64,000 nucleotides of DNA from Azadirachta indica (lineage: Eukaryota; Streptophyta; Magnoliopsida; Sapindales; Meliaceae): positions 18,636,457 through 18,700,456 of the forward strand of contig CM040442.1 in the NCBI GenBank assembly GCA_022749755.1. Reading direction: 5' to 3'. Below are positions 35,770-47,399 of this stretch, in pieces. The position numbers and the translations under genes were made by a program. Numbering within the stretch: the first letter of the stretch is position 1; each line of letters opens with the position of its first letter. The notes under the pieces are model-generated. The model worked only from the letters and a program-made list of their open reading frames with translations. It made no database searches and was not told where the DNA came from.

Positions 35770-36260
35770 GTGTACTCCTTTAATTCCACACAATAATGAT
35801 GAATCGAGCTCAACAGCAATAGCAGTAGCAGCAGCACCCCATATCTTACTTGACAACTCAAAAGCTTTATTTTGATAGGGTTTAGAAATTGCCTTTCCGT
35901 TGATGAGATTTCTCATGAACTTCTTCTTCATATTCTTTAATTTTGAAAACAGCTGAGTCTTGGTGAAATTGGCATCAAATGATTCTTTCAAGGAAAGCCA
36001 CAAATTCTGTCCTTTCTGCAAAAGGGTTGAGTTGTTTTTCAATTGAGAATCTGATAACACCATTTAAAATGATTATCTCTTCCTCTGCATTCCAAGTCCT
36101 TTTCAATCCAGACGGTTGCTTCTGCTTCGTGGTTTTTTTTATTTAATTAAGGTACGTAATCTTCATCATCTTTTCATTATTGTATGAATCTTCGACTTGT
36201 AAATCCACACAGGATTGTTCTTCTTTCAAACTGGGCCGCTTTGATTTTTTTGACGCCATG
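35770..36260 (-). pseudogene. GeBP/DUF573-type gene relic, N-terminal and DNA-binding part
   Basis: On the minus strand from a possible ATG at 36,260 the frame begins MASKKSKRPSLKEEQ. Further in, one frame reads RTWNAEEEIIILNGVIRF and the next frame reads SFDANFTKTQLFSKLKNMKK followed by KKFMRNLINGKAISKPYQNKAF and ELSSKIWG. This is the DUF573 domain pattern of GeBP/storekeeper-like transcription factors (W..EDEI..L.G...F, then N QL..K...LKKK, then HD.KAFELSKKIWG). A premature stop after about 38 codons and one or more frameshifts make it a pseudogene. The gene continues at 32,048-31,822 beyond the inserted retrotransposon. Family members are nuclear regulators of leaf development and stress responses. 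Confidence 0.75.
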
Positions 36261-36690
36261 AAAGATTAATTTAAGAACTCCCTTTTGGATTGCAAGCCTA
36301 TACTACTATCTCTGCTACAATATTTAAAAGAATAAATTAATGAAGGTAGGTGTATTGGGAATCAGAAAGATTTAATTGTATGTATTGATTTAAATGAATG
36401 TTCTGGTTGGAACTGTTCTATCCCTTGACTTTCTCTTTTTCCAAAGTATCTGCAATTTTATGTGTGATGAATTTTCTAATATTTAAAGCTGCCCATGTCT
36501 CTAATGAGTTCTACCAATCTTCTTAGTAATACTAATTGAAGATCAATATTGGAATTTTGCTCCAACGAATAGCATTAATTAATATTAGATAGATTCTTGA
36601 AACTACAGATTAGTAAGTAGAAATGGTACAAATTGTTGACTATTCCATCCCCTAAATTGTGGGCATAAGTATTTAATAAGTTATTTAAGA
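36261..36690. other. Intergenic, nothing recognised
   Basis: About 0.4 kb upstream of the GeBP relic, probably including its former promoter, up to the CACTA insertion. Confidence 0.45.
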
Positions 36691-36693
36691 TTA

Positions 36694-36716
36694 CATTACT
36701 AAAGAAATAGCCATTA
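36694..36716 (+). repeat. CACTA left terminal inverted repeat
   Basis: It starts cattactaaagaaatagcc and pairs with the complement of 41,921-41,943. Preceded by target duplication tta. Confidence 0.78.
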
Positions 36717-36736
36717 CCAACATCAGATTGGTATCA

Positions 36737-37040
36737 GTGATATGCTTTATCGACACACCTTTCAAATAACCTAATACCTTCAGCCAGTAATCCCTGACAC
36801 CAAATAGAGTATCACAGCAAAAGTATCAGTATCCAATATGTCCAATACATTTGTAGCGTATTGAGACTATGGTATCAGAATTTTTATGTTACCAACAAGT
36901 TATCTATAATTTCATCTATAACTTTTTATTCTATTATATCTGAAAATGTTGTCCTGTTTATAATATCAAAATAGGTTCAATTCATATAATGTTACTGGTT
37001 GTTTGCTGGTATTAGATTAGTATCAATAAATGTTTCATAT
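36737..37040. repeat. Subterminal gtatcag-type repeats of the CACTA element
   Basis: Motifs ggtatcag, agtatcag, gagtatcac, ggtatcag, ggtattag and agtatcaa recur within 300 bp of the left end. Matching motifs (agtatcag, gatact) occur near the right end. Clusters like this bind the TNPA-like protein in active relatives. Confidence 0.55.
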
Positions 37041-37694
37041 ACTAAAAAAATAAAATAAATTTTTGTGCCCCGATTTATTTTTCAAATGTCAAATTTGTTA
37101 AAACTAATAGTAATAAAATAATGAAAATTGACCTGTAATATAAATATTATCAATTGAACATTGAAAGTTTTATACAATTCAATTCATAATTCAATGATTT
37201 TCATACATCCATCTTCCACTCAACTTTAAATCCGAAATAATTCTAAGTACAAAAATAAAATTAATTACTATGTAAAAAAGTAGTTACAAGTTAAACATTG
37301 TATATATAATAAAAGTAGAAGTGTTAACCAATTGTGGGCAAACAGAAGCAAAGCATAAGCATATGAATTTCCAATCAAACAATCTCATAATTTTCCTTGA
37401 ATCCTGGGCATAAGACAAGCACCAAAATTTAGCATGCACCAAAATAATTTTACAATTTTCTGCCAATTTAAGATAACAAATTTAACATTTAATCTGAATA
37501 TGCATCCTTTAATCTTGTCAATCATCTATTGTAAGTTAAACTCTTAGTTATTAGCCATCTCGCCGCAAACCTACATGTAGTACATTTAAAAAAATCAAAT
37601 TTCAACATAATAAAGATTGAAACACTTACAGTGGTACATCTAAACATCATTTATAAACAATGATATAAGAAAATTAACTTCAACAACAAAAAAT

Positions 37695-40600
37695 TCAAAT
37701 TCGCATGCACCACAAACAAAATAATGCAAATAATTCTAAACGTTTACTTGAATCATCATTTATTCTAGACCCCAAATGTTCCCAAATACCACCACAATCT
37801 AACCTTACATAAGTTCTATCGTCGTCATCCATACTAAACTCACAATTATTAGATAAAGGTGTATACAAAACTATGTCATCACACTCATTATTACACCCAA
37901 ATTTATGCACTCTTTTAGCCACTAAACACACCACTAACTTACTACTATCTAGTTGGTTTTTGATATAAAAAATTTGTTTTATATACAATGCTAAAACAAA
38001 ACAATCAAATTATTGACCAATTCGATTTAAGTCAACAACTGTAAAACCTAAATCATCAACTTTAACATGCCTATTGTCAACCCAATCACACTTGAAAATA
38101 ACTTTATTAAACAAAAGATAGTTTAATTGCCATAACTCATCAATGCCTCCATAAAATGTCATGTCACCTAAGTATGGATTTTTATCCTTTGAACTTGAAA
38201 CTTGCATGGTTGCTGCAACAACCGTAACTCCACATTTTTGAGTTGCACGATTGCTGTCTTGCTCTCTTATTGTAAAAGTGAAGTCATTATAAAGTAAGAT
38301 GCATATTTAGTCATTGAAGATTGAGGTTTATTTGCCAAACCACCTTATCATTTCATTAACATGTATTCCATTTTCAACATCATAATTAACTTAAAATTCA
38401 CATACAAAAGTAAAAATTGGCATGCAATAATAGAAATCGAAAGTAAAACATAAAACAATTAGGTATTATTTTTTATATCGCAGAAATTAACTTACCTTCT
38501 TCTGTATCCAATCACTAAAACTATGGTTATGCTTATTTTGCAACCATATATGACTTATTAATTCCTTTAGATATGTGACTTTAAAAAATTCATGTTTTTC
38601 TTTCATAAATATTCATTTAGGCAGTTATTTTGTAGATATTTGCTGGTGACACATTAGAATAAATTAGAAAAAAATAGGGTTAGATGAGAACTTACAATAC
38701 ACAAGATTCAATTTCAGATGTATTCTCTAAAATACAAAGATGTGCTTGCTCTAACATTTGAAAATCAGCCATATTTATTTCCGCAACACTTAGGGGTTTT
38801 CTAATTGCTAAAACACAATATGCAATTACATCATCACTTGAAAGGCATTGTGCACAAAAATCAAGTGATTTGTCAGTAATATAACTCCTAGCAATGCATC
38901 CCTTAGGACGATTGTAGTTATAAACATATACTTTAGACACCTTCATGTATCATTCAAATAGATACATCCATTTAAGATATACTGGCTTATAAAATCTTAC
39001 TTTTTCAACAAGATGGACTATCAAATGTACCATTATATTGAAAAAGTTTGGAAGGGAAAATTGTTCGAACAAGCACAAGGTGTCTCAAGTTCCTTTTGTA
39101 ATTTGTCTAAACTCTCAACATGTATCACTTTATTACTCAATGAATTAAAGAAGAAGCATAACCCAATTATGACATCTCTAACAGGTTTTGATAAGCAATT
39201 TCGAATTGCTAACAATAACAATTGTTGCATCAAAGTTTGACAATCATGGGATTTAAGGCCTTGTAGAAGACAATCTTCAATTGAAATAATGTTTCTAAAG
39301 TTAGAACAATAACCATCAAGAATTTTAGTAACCAATAAGGTTTGATGAAACATTTTCTTTTCAGTTTTTCTCAACGTGTAAGAGGCTGGTGATAGGTAAT
39401 TTTTTTGCTTCTTATTGGGTATTAATGTTATTATAATTCCCATTTCTTCAAAGTCTTTCCTATCATTAACATTGTTTTGCCCGGTTAATGGAAGATTATG
39501 CTGTAAATGCTATAACACACATTCTTTTTTATATGCATAACATCCAGTTGGTGATACACTAGTAAATGTTGCTAATATTCTAAGTCAAAGAAAATTAATA
39601 TTTCCTTAAATAACTTTTCCTTGTCTCCATCAAAACGCTTTTGTTTTTTGTCCTTACTTTTTGCAAAGTTGTTTTCAATTTTTTGACCATTTTTTAAATT
39701 TTTTTCCCATTCAAAGTTTTAAGAGGTTTCCTCACTCTTGTTCACCATTAAAAATAGTTTTTAACTTTTTAAACGGGTGATTATTTGGTAGAAACTAATG
39801 GTGAACCAAAAATATATTTTTTCTACTATGTTTAAGATAACATGAACTAATGTTTTCTCCCACATTTAAGAAGTAAAATAACCCTTAATAATACTCTCAT
39901 ATAGGTTACTATATGCTAGAAAGTCACTAATTATTCATAACAAAAAAACCTGTAAATTTAAAGTTTATTTTTTTCATGCATCATAAACTTCTAAACCAAC
40001 TTGCCATAAAGTTTTAATGTCCTTAATTAAGGGTATTAGGTAGACATCTAGTTCATTACCAAGTTGTCCAGGTTCAGAAATTAATAGTGATAGCATCATG
40101 AATTTTCCTTTCATACACAACCATGGAGCTAGATTACATGCCACTATTGTAACTAACCAACAACTATAGGTAGTCCTAAGTGTGCTATATCGATTTAACC
40201 TATTGGTTGAGAGAGCAAGTCTAAGATTCCTAGGTTCTTATGCAAACTCAGGCCATTTGTTATCAACTAACTGCCATATCAGAGAATCTACTGGATGGCA
40301 AAGGTTTCTGTCTTTTATTCTCTTATTTAAATGCCAAATTATTTGCTCAACTGTTTTCGGTGATTGGAACGTGCATTTGAACTAAAGAATAGGAGAAAAA
40401 TACCATAAAACCTTGGCTAAAACCCCTTTTAAAATTTTTTTCGATTTATTTTTTCTTTTATTCCACCTATATTCTCCAAAGTTAGGGCATTTAATCAAAT
40501 TTGCATACACTTTCCTATAAAGAATGCAATTTTTTGGACATGCATCTATCTTTTTATATTCTAAGCCTAGCACTTTTATTGTTTTCTTGGCCTCATAAAT

Positions 40601-41150
40601 TGATTTAGGCATAGTGTTATTTTGTGCAAAATACCTACAAGGGCTTCCTACAAAGCCAAAAATCCTACATCCGACCACCTAAAGTTCCCTTTCACATTAA
40701 AAATTTTTATTAAACCAAATAACTTAGAATGATTAGAACCTAGGAATAATGGCTTTTTAGCATCTTCAAGAATTTTCTCAAAAAACTTAGGATTTTTATA
40801 GCATTGCTCGCAAGCATTTTGAACCATGTTCACAACATTATTATAATCATTGGATTTAAAGTAATGACTACTAAAATAAGTTTGGAAGTTTGTACTATGT
40901 AAAATAGGGTCAACCACTTCGTGTCTAGTTCAAACAATGTACGTTAATATAAAACTTTTTTAAACAAATGTGTTCTAACATGTTCAAGTGAATGAAGTTC
41001 CATATTACAACAACTATTGCATGGGCATATGATTAATCTATGATTTTTTAAATTAAGACTTGCAAAATCTAGGAACTCATTAACACCATTTATGTATTCT
41101 TTTGATAATTTATGACTGAAAATCCAATTTCTTTGTATGTGTAATACCTA
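37695..41150 (-). pseudogene. TNP2-like CACTA transposase pseudogene
   Basis: Minus-strand fragments follow the TNP2 order. The N-terminal transposase-associated domain is at 40,985-41,150 (RLIICPCNSCCNMELHSLEH). The transposase core is at 40,382-40,917 with EDAKKPLFLG and SIYEAKKTIKVLGLEYKKID. The DUF4218 part is at 39,033-39,443 (DGYCSNFRNI, LKSHDCQTLMQQLL) and 38,692-38,946 (RPKGCIARSYI). The C-terminal DUF4216 domain is at 37,900-38,207 (MTFYGGIDELWQLNY, VIFKCDWVDNRHVKVDDLGF). Stops and frame changes separate the pieces, so the protein is not made. Intact TNP2 cuts the ends of CACTA elements in the nucleus. No second gene (TNPA) was recognised, although space remains. Confidence 0.86.
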
Positions 41151-41920
41151 CTAGTACATGATATTATGTCAATGAATTTCAATTTGCTCTAATTTTATTT
41201 ATTAGATTTTTTTATAAATTTAAAAGGAAAAAATCACCTGAAAACTAATAAGACACAACACTTCAATATATATCCAACCACGACCATTTCATATCACACT
41301 TTCAGTGTGTTTCCCAACAACCAAACACAACTACAACAACAATATCTAATGGAATGTAATATTGAACACATACAAAGTGAATATAAATAGGTTCAAGAAT
41401 ATACCTGTTAGCAACAACAAAAGCAATTTTTTTTGCTCCCAAATCAATAAATAAACAAATGAAAAAATAAAAACATTGTCAACAACAATCAAATCAAATC
41501 CCAAATTAGTATATACACTCCAACAATAAAAAATAGTAGCACAAGAAATAAAAAAATTCAGTACATTCACTCTAACAATAGCAAATCACAACATAAAGAA
41601 CAAAGAAATTAGCACATGCACTTAATAAAAAATGGCAACACAAAGAATAAATGAATTAGCACATACACTGAATAAATTTTTTTTTACATAAATTTATTGG
41701 CACTGAATAATGATGTTTTTTTTAATAAACATCATTTTTTTATTTAATTTAATTAAAAAAATTTAATTTATGTAAAAGGGACATCGTTTGGTTGTCAGAA
41801 CCCTGACACTCATTATTCAATATTAATGATTTCTATTACAGTTCCGTCGTTTGCAAGAAAAGTTTACTTTTATCGATCAACTTTGATACTTTCTCAAAAT
41901 TATCGAGAGTCTAGTATCAG

Positions 41921-41943
41921 CAATGCCCTTTTTTTTAGTAGTG
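41921..41943 (-). repeat. CACTA right terminal inverted repeat
   Basis: It ends gcccttttttttagtagtg, that is CACTACTAAAAAAAA on the other strand, followed directly by tta. Confidence 0.82.
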
Positions 41944-41946
41944 TTA

Positions 41947-44015
41947 AATTTAAATACTCTCACAAACTTTTCGAAATACTTTATGTGCACAGGTATAAAT
42001 TTATTCTTTTTTATTATTACAAAATCAACATAAAAGCTAAGATATGTCAAAACAACAAATATAAAATTATGCTAGCTAATAAGATCTACATGATCTGCAT
42101 GATCAATATAGGTAGCAAATTAATCTTTAGTCGTGTGATCTGCCAAAATAAGCTTTTATTTTTTATATATTCATTCATGTTTCTCAGAGTAACATTTTAA
42201 GAATAAAAGTTTTATATTGATGTTATTATTTGAATTTATTTTTATTCTTCTTAGAGAATAAAACTTTATTAATTGGAATAGAAAGAATAAGTTGTTTATG
42301 GCATTTTCATTTATATCGATAACTTTACATCACCAACTATATTGCCTACAATATAACTTCATAATATATAAATTTTGTCTTTTGAGATAATCTCTCATTT
42401 TAAATCTTTTCTAAATATGTGCTTCTTGAGAAATAACTATAAATCTACTTTGGATTTGTCTATGAGATTCCATGTGCCAATAAGTAGCATCACTCACGTA
42501 ATTCATTTAGAGTTTTATGAGAGATTATTTTATCTCATATAATAAAATTAAATTAATATTTGTGAGCAAGACTATAGACCTTCCACAAAACTAGTATATA
42601 TATCCTCACTAACCTTAAAGTACATACATTTATCTATAACATTCTTAGAAAAAATCAACGAGCTGGAAAATCACATTATAGGATTTTGTAAAACAACACA
42701 AATAGATTTTAGTCTACATACTAAATTTTAAAGCTTGCAAATTATATGAATTTTCTTTTCTTTGTAAAAACATTTAGGCTATTAATTGCTTTCTTTATAG
42801 CAAACTTGATTTCATGGAAAAATAACTTTAGCCGTGAAAAAAAGAAATTCGAATTCTTATTCCTATGAAATCAAAACCTTAAATTCTCAGTTAACCAATG
42901 TTAATTGAATGATATAAATTCTAATATGGATTCATATTATGTGTAATTTTTTGTATTTAAAAATAATTAAAATATGTGAGTTTAATTAGATATGTCTTTT
43001 TCTCTAATTTAATTAATGTTAAAATTATAAATAAAGAAAATGAGGTTTCAAGAGGGATTTGAAGAAGTGTCATAGCATCATTCTTGACATATAAACGTGA
43101 TTAACCTATGCATATTCACATATATATTTTATGTTGGGTTTATTAGATGTTTATATTTACCCTTTAATGTTGATATATATTATTTTTAATTTTTAAAAAA
43201 TATTATGTTTTACCTTTTTCTAAATTATAATTTAAATTTTGTTAATATTTACAACTATAAATTTCAATTTACAAGTTTTATATTACAGTTGCAAGTTAAT
43301 TAAGGTTATTTTTTCAATATTAAAATATATATACAATCTATTTATAGTTGAAATTCCTTTTATAAATGTTAATTTACTAATTTTAAGTTAAATCTGAATA
43401 ACCAAATATTTAAATGAATTAAATACGTTATTTGTCAATAATACTTTTAATTTATTACTTAAAATTTATATATGTTAACAATTTAACATATTAGTTTAAA
43501 ATTTTTTAGGGAATATATGTCAACATATCTTTTTATATTTTTTATTTTTAAAAAAACAAACAACTTAACATTTATATTCAAACGTTTAAAGTTATCAACC
43601 AAATTCAGATTTCAGTTATATTCAGACTTCAAATAGAAAAAGCAAATACTATCAAAGTTCTATGTTAAATTTATATGTTTTAAATAACTTATGAATTTTG
43701 TTTACAAAAAATATCAAACAAGTAAATAACAACACTTTTTAAGTCAAATGTATGACATTATATTTACATGTTTTGCATAACTATTCATTTTTAAAACTTT
43801 GACATGGTTTATGTTATTTCTAATTTATACAAACATTATGTTTTATAGATTTTAGGTTGTAAAATTGTGTTATAAAATTATGCTAGGTATTCTCGAGTTT
43901 TGAGAAAATAGGAAAATATCCTCCTAAACTTAATTTCTGTTAGTTTGACCTATTAGAAAAATAATAAAACAAAACATATTTTTTTTCATGATTAATTATT
44001 ATTGTAACATATTAG
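41947..44015. other. AT-rich intergenic, nothing recognised
   Basis: About 2 kb of AT-rich sequence. No coding, inverted-repeat or tandem structure could be supported. Confidence 0.5.
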
Positions 44016-44914
44016 TAGGGATCTAAAAATTCTCACAGGATCATTGGGATTGGGGCCTATAGGGACCTGGCCTGTTCAGATTGAAGATTTGAGGACAAGA
44101 TTTGAAAAAAAAAAAATTGTAACTAGTTGAGTATGGAGATGAAAAATCATCCCTATTTTGAAACAAGTTGGCTACAAGGATGGGCCTTATTTCGTGGCCC
44201 ATCCCATTTTCCCAAATGAAAATTTAAATTTTTACTAGATAATTATATATGCATCCATTTTTATTTGATAAATAATTAATAGTTTAATAATTTTTGTATC
44301 AATTAAGTCTTTTATAAAAGTTTATAATTTTTAATTTAATTAATTAAGTCCTTGATAAGTCATAGTACTTTATCATCTTCGTTTGGATTACTGCTAACTG
44401 TCATTGATCATTGTTGACCTCTGTTGACCATAGTTAATCATCATCTATTTTTGTCATTATAAGTATCATCCAAATCTTTATTAAAAGCTCTATGCAATAG
44501 TGAATCATTATCGCTATTTGAGCGATTATTTGTTGTAAATGTAAAGTTGAATATTTGGATAATTGGATATGGAAAGTTTAACTTCAAATTTACAATGAAC
44601 TGTTACTCAAATGATGATGGTGATTATATTATTGCATAGAGCGTTTCAATAAGAATTTGAATGATATTTATTATGACCCTAAATGACGTTAGATAATGGT
44701 CAATGGCGGTCAACAATAGTTGATGAGAGCAATCCAAATAGTCAAATGAGATGAAAATTGACTTGATGACCTGTGAGGATCCCCAGCCCAAATCGAGGAC
44801 ACCCCTTACATATTCTCGATTTGGCAAAATCAAGGATGGGCCTAAGATGGGGATCTTTAGCCCAATTTAGGACAAGGTTGAGAGGATTGGGGTTCCCAAC
44901 CATTGCCATCCCTA
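44016..44914. mobile_element. hAT-like foldback element
   Basis: It starts tagggatct and ends ttgccatcccta, the TAGGGATGGCAA-type ends common in plant hAT MITEs. The middle is a long imperfect palindrome. The stretch from about 44,380 to 44,560 (cattgttgacctctgttgac, then aagctctatgcaatag) pairs with 44,570-44,755 (tattgcatagagcgttt, then caatggcggtcaacaatag). Arms are about 180 bp with perhaps 70% identity. There is no coding sequence. The expected 8-bp target duplication was not found at these limits. Confidence 0.65.
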
Positions 44915-45224
44915 TAATTCAATTTTTAAAAATTAGAACCAAGTTGGACCGAATAAAAAATTAAAACATAGCAAACTCATTAGTTTCGATTTAGTGTGAT
45001 CCTATTTTTCAGGTCCTAAGTTTTTTTACCCAACCCTAAAACCAAAACACTAAAAGCACATTCTTTACAAGAATAAAAAATGCAACTGCATTTTTATTCT
45101 AAAAAAGAAAAAATTCCGATTAGGCTTTTATTACAAACCATTATTATATAAATATGTATATATGTTAAACCTTAATTATAAGAGAGGGTCTTGCTTTTTA
45201 AAATTTTTTTCCTTTTGTTTTAGA

Positions 45225-46265
45225 GAAATTTACCAAAATATCCAAAACTAAAATAAGAATTTCTAAAATATTCAACAGTAATTTATATTTTAAAAACTAT
45301 CCAAAAATTTAGCAAATGAATGATTTTATCCTCATCAAAACATCCCAACTCTTTTTTATCTTTACCCTAAAATTTTCCAAATCAATTTTCTCTAAAACTC
45401 TAATTTTTTTCCTCAAATCAACCCTAAATTTTTCCCCCGAAATCAATTATCTCTGAAATCAATTTATAATTGAAATTAAGCAAGCCCTTAATCAATCTGG
45501 CGATGGCAACACACAATGAAGATTAGTTTTTGAATAGTTTTTTATTGTAATCTTGAATTTTTAAGGAACAGTGGATGTAGGTAGAGTTTAGATTGATTTT
45601 GGTATGGTTTATGGAGTTTCGAGTGAATAATATTTGTGGGGGGTTGAATAATATTTGACAGAAAGGCTAAAAGATAGTTGATGTAGGCGAGCCAGAAAAC
45701 ACCAGTGGCTCCGACATCGCATTTTGCTTATCGTTTTCATGAAATCTCCATAAAAATTCATCAATCCAGACCTCACCAACCACCTAATCTGCCAAACTCA
45801 ATCCACATTACATTTTCTGCAATAATCCAAATATAAAATCTCATAAACAACTGTACCGACGTGCAATCCAACTCAAAAATTCTAATATTACAATCTAAAT
45901 AAAAACTAACTTATCTTGTCTTCTTGCTCTTCAAGATATGCTGCTGCCACCGTAAAGATGTGTTACCGCTACCAAGAGTTTCGCCGCCGTCATGCATGTG
46001 TAGGAGGGTTTCCTCAATTTCAATTACGGTTGATTTGAGGAAAAATTGACTCGGGGAAAAATAATTAGGGTTGATTTTGAGGATAATTAATTTGGAGAAA
46101 TAATTAGGGTTTTAAGGAAATTTGATTTGGGAGAATTTTTTGGTAAAACGGAAAAAAGGTTAGGAATATTTTGATGAGTCACCGGTTTTTTAAATTTTTG
46201 GATAGTTTCGAAAATAAAAATTACTAGTAATTATTTTTTAAAGGGTTATTTTTAACAAAATACTG
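45225..46265. mobile_element. Long-terminal-inverted-repeat foldback element (Mutator-like MITE?)
   Basis: The left arm (aactatccaaaaatttagc at about 45,297, then caaatcaaccctaaattttt at about 45,416) reappears inverted on the right (complement of aaatttttggatagtttcg at about 46,200 and gggttgattttgagg at about 46,069). Pairing is continuous for about 240 bp and can be followed weakly to the centre, where aagattagtttttgaatag pairs with a complement near 45,905. Long, continuous arms fit Mutator-type MITEs. No capture of a host exon was recognised. Target duplication not resolved. Confidence 0.65.
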
Positions 46266-47399
46266 TTATTTTTAATGGTGTCAAGAGTAAAATTAAAATT
46301 TTACAGATATTTATAAAATAAAAAGAATAATTTAAGGATAAATTTATAATTGCACACAATTAAATTTACTAAATAAAAATATATTACAATTTCATCTCTC
46401 TCTCCACTTTAAGAATGAAGCCACGTGACAATTGGGAATCAGTTTCTGGAGCTCAACTTCACTTCTTAATTTGAATACATAATAATCCTACATAATATAA
46501 AAATATTAATTCTATACAAATAATAATAGCAGTAGCAACGGTAATAACAATAATAATAATAATTAATAATAATAATAGAGAGAATAATTAATAAAATTAT
46601 TTAATTAATTAATATTACATATTAGGTTAATTAATAATAATAATAATAATAATAATAAAGAAGATATTAGTTCATTTATTCATTTTGTTTAATTAGTTAA
46701 TTATTTTTTAAGGGATTAATTTAATTTAATTTAATTTATATATTTAATTAATTTGCCATTTTTAAGAATACACAAATTCCTTAATGTACACTTAGGCTTA
46801 ATTCTATCTTTTTCCATCATATAGGGTTATTTTTGTCATTACACACATAATGTTAATTGGAGTAAGGATGAATTTGTCTTTCTACTTAAAAATGTAGTTT
46901 CTATTGTTTATTATTCTTATCCATTAAATTTTTGGACTTTACTCTTTAATATATATTTTTTTGATTGGAGGAATTTTTTATTTTTTAAGTTTTTTACAAT
47001 TTTATGAATTATAATATGAATTAAAAATTCTATATTATTAAAATAATAAGTATTTTTTTGGATGCTAATGAAATTAATTTTTAATTTAATTTATTAATAT
47101 GATGTATTAATTTATGAAAATATAAAATCTTAATGGTTAATTTCTATTTTTGTCTTTTTTCTATGATAATAGGGAGAAATTTGTTAAAATTAGACAAGTT
47201 ATATCTTAATTAATGTTTTACATTATCCTAAAATTGAATTTAAAATGATACGTTGAACTTACATTTTTTGCTTTGACTCTTTTTAAGTGGTTATAGTATA
47301 ACAGTAAGGGAGGTCAGTGATAATTTGTAAAACGATACTTTTCAACTGATATTATGCTAAATCTTGGGGAGGTATGTGATAATAACTCTTTTTCTTAAT
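46266..47399. repeat. AT-rich stretch with (TAA)n and (TTAAT)n microsatellites
   Basis: A clean run of about nine TAA units is at 46,631-46,658 with a shorter interrupted run at 46,541-46,577. A ttaat-type pentamer run lies at 46,718-46,738. No gene in this stretch. Confidence 0.8.

Larger units (their letters stand above)
36694..41943 (-). mobile_element. CACTA (En/Spm) DNA transposon, 5.25 kb, decayed
   Basis: The ends are cattactaaagaaatagcc at 36,694 and gcccttttttttagtagtg at 41,943. Read inward, both give CA(C/T)TACTAAA(A/G)AAA, the CACTA signature with one decayed base on the left. The 3-bp flanks are tta on both sides (36,691-36,693 and 41,944-41,946), exactly the CACTA target duplication. 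Copies of a gtatcag/gtattag motif cluster in both subterminal regions, as expected for transposase-binding repeats. A TNP2-type transposase relic fills the interior on the minus strand. Confidence 0.88.
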
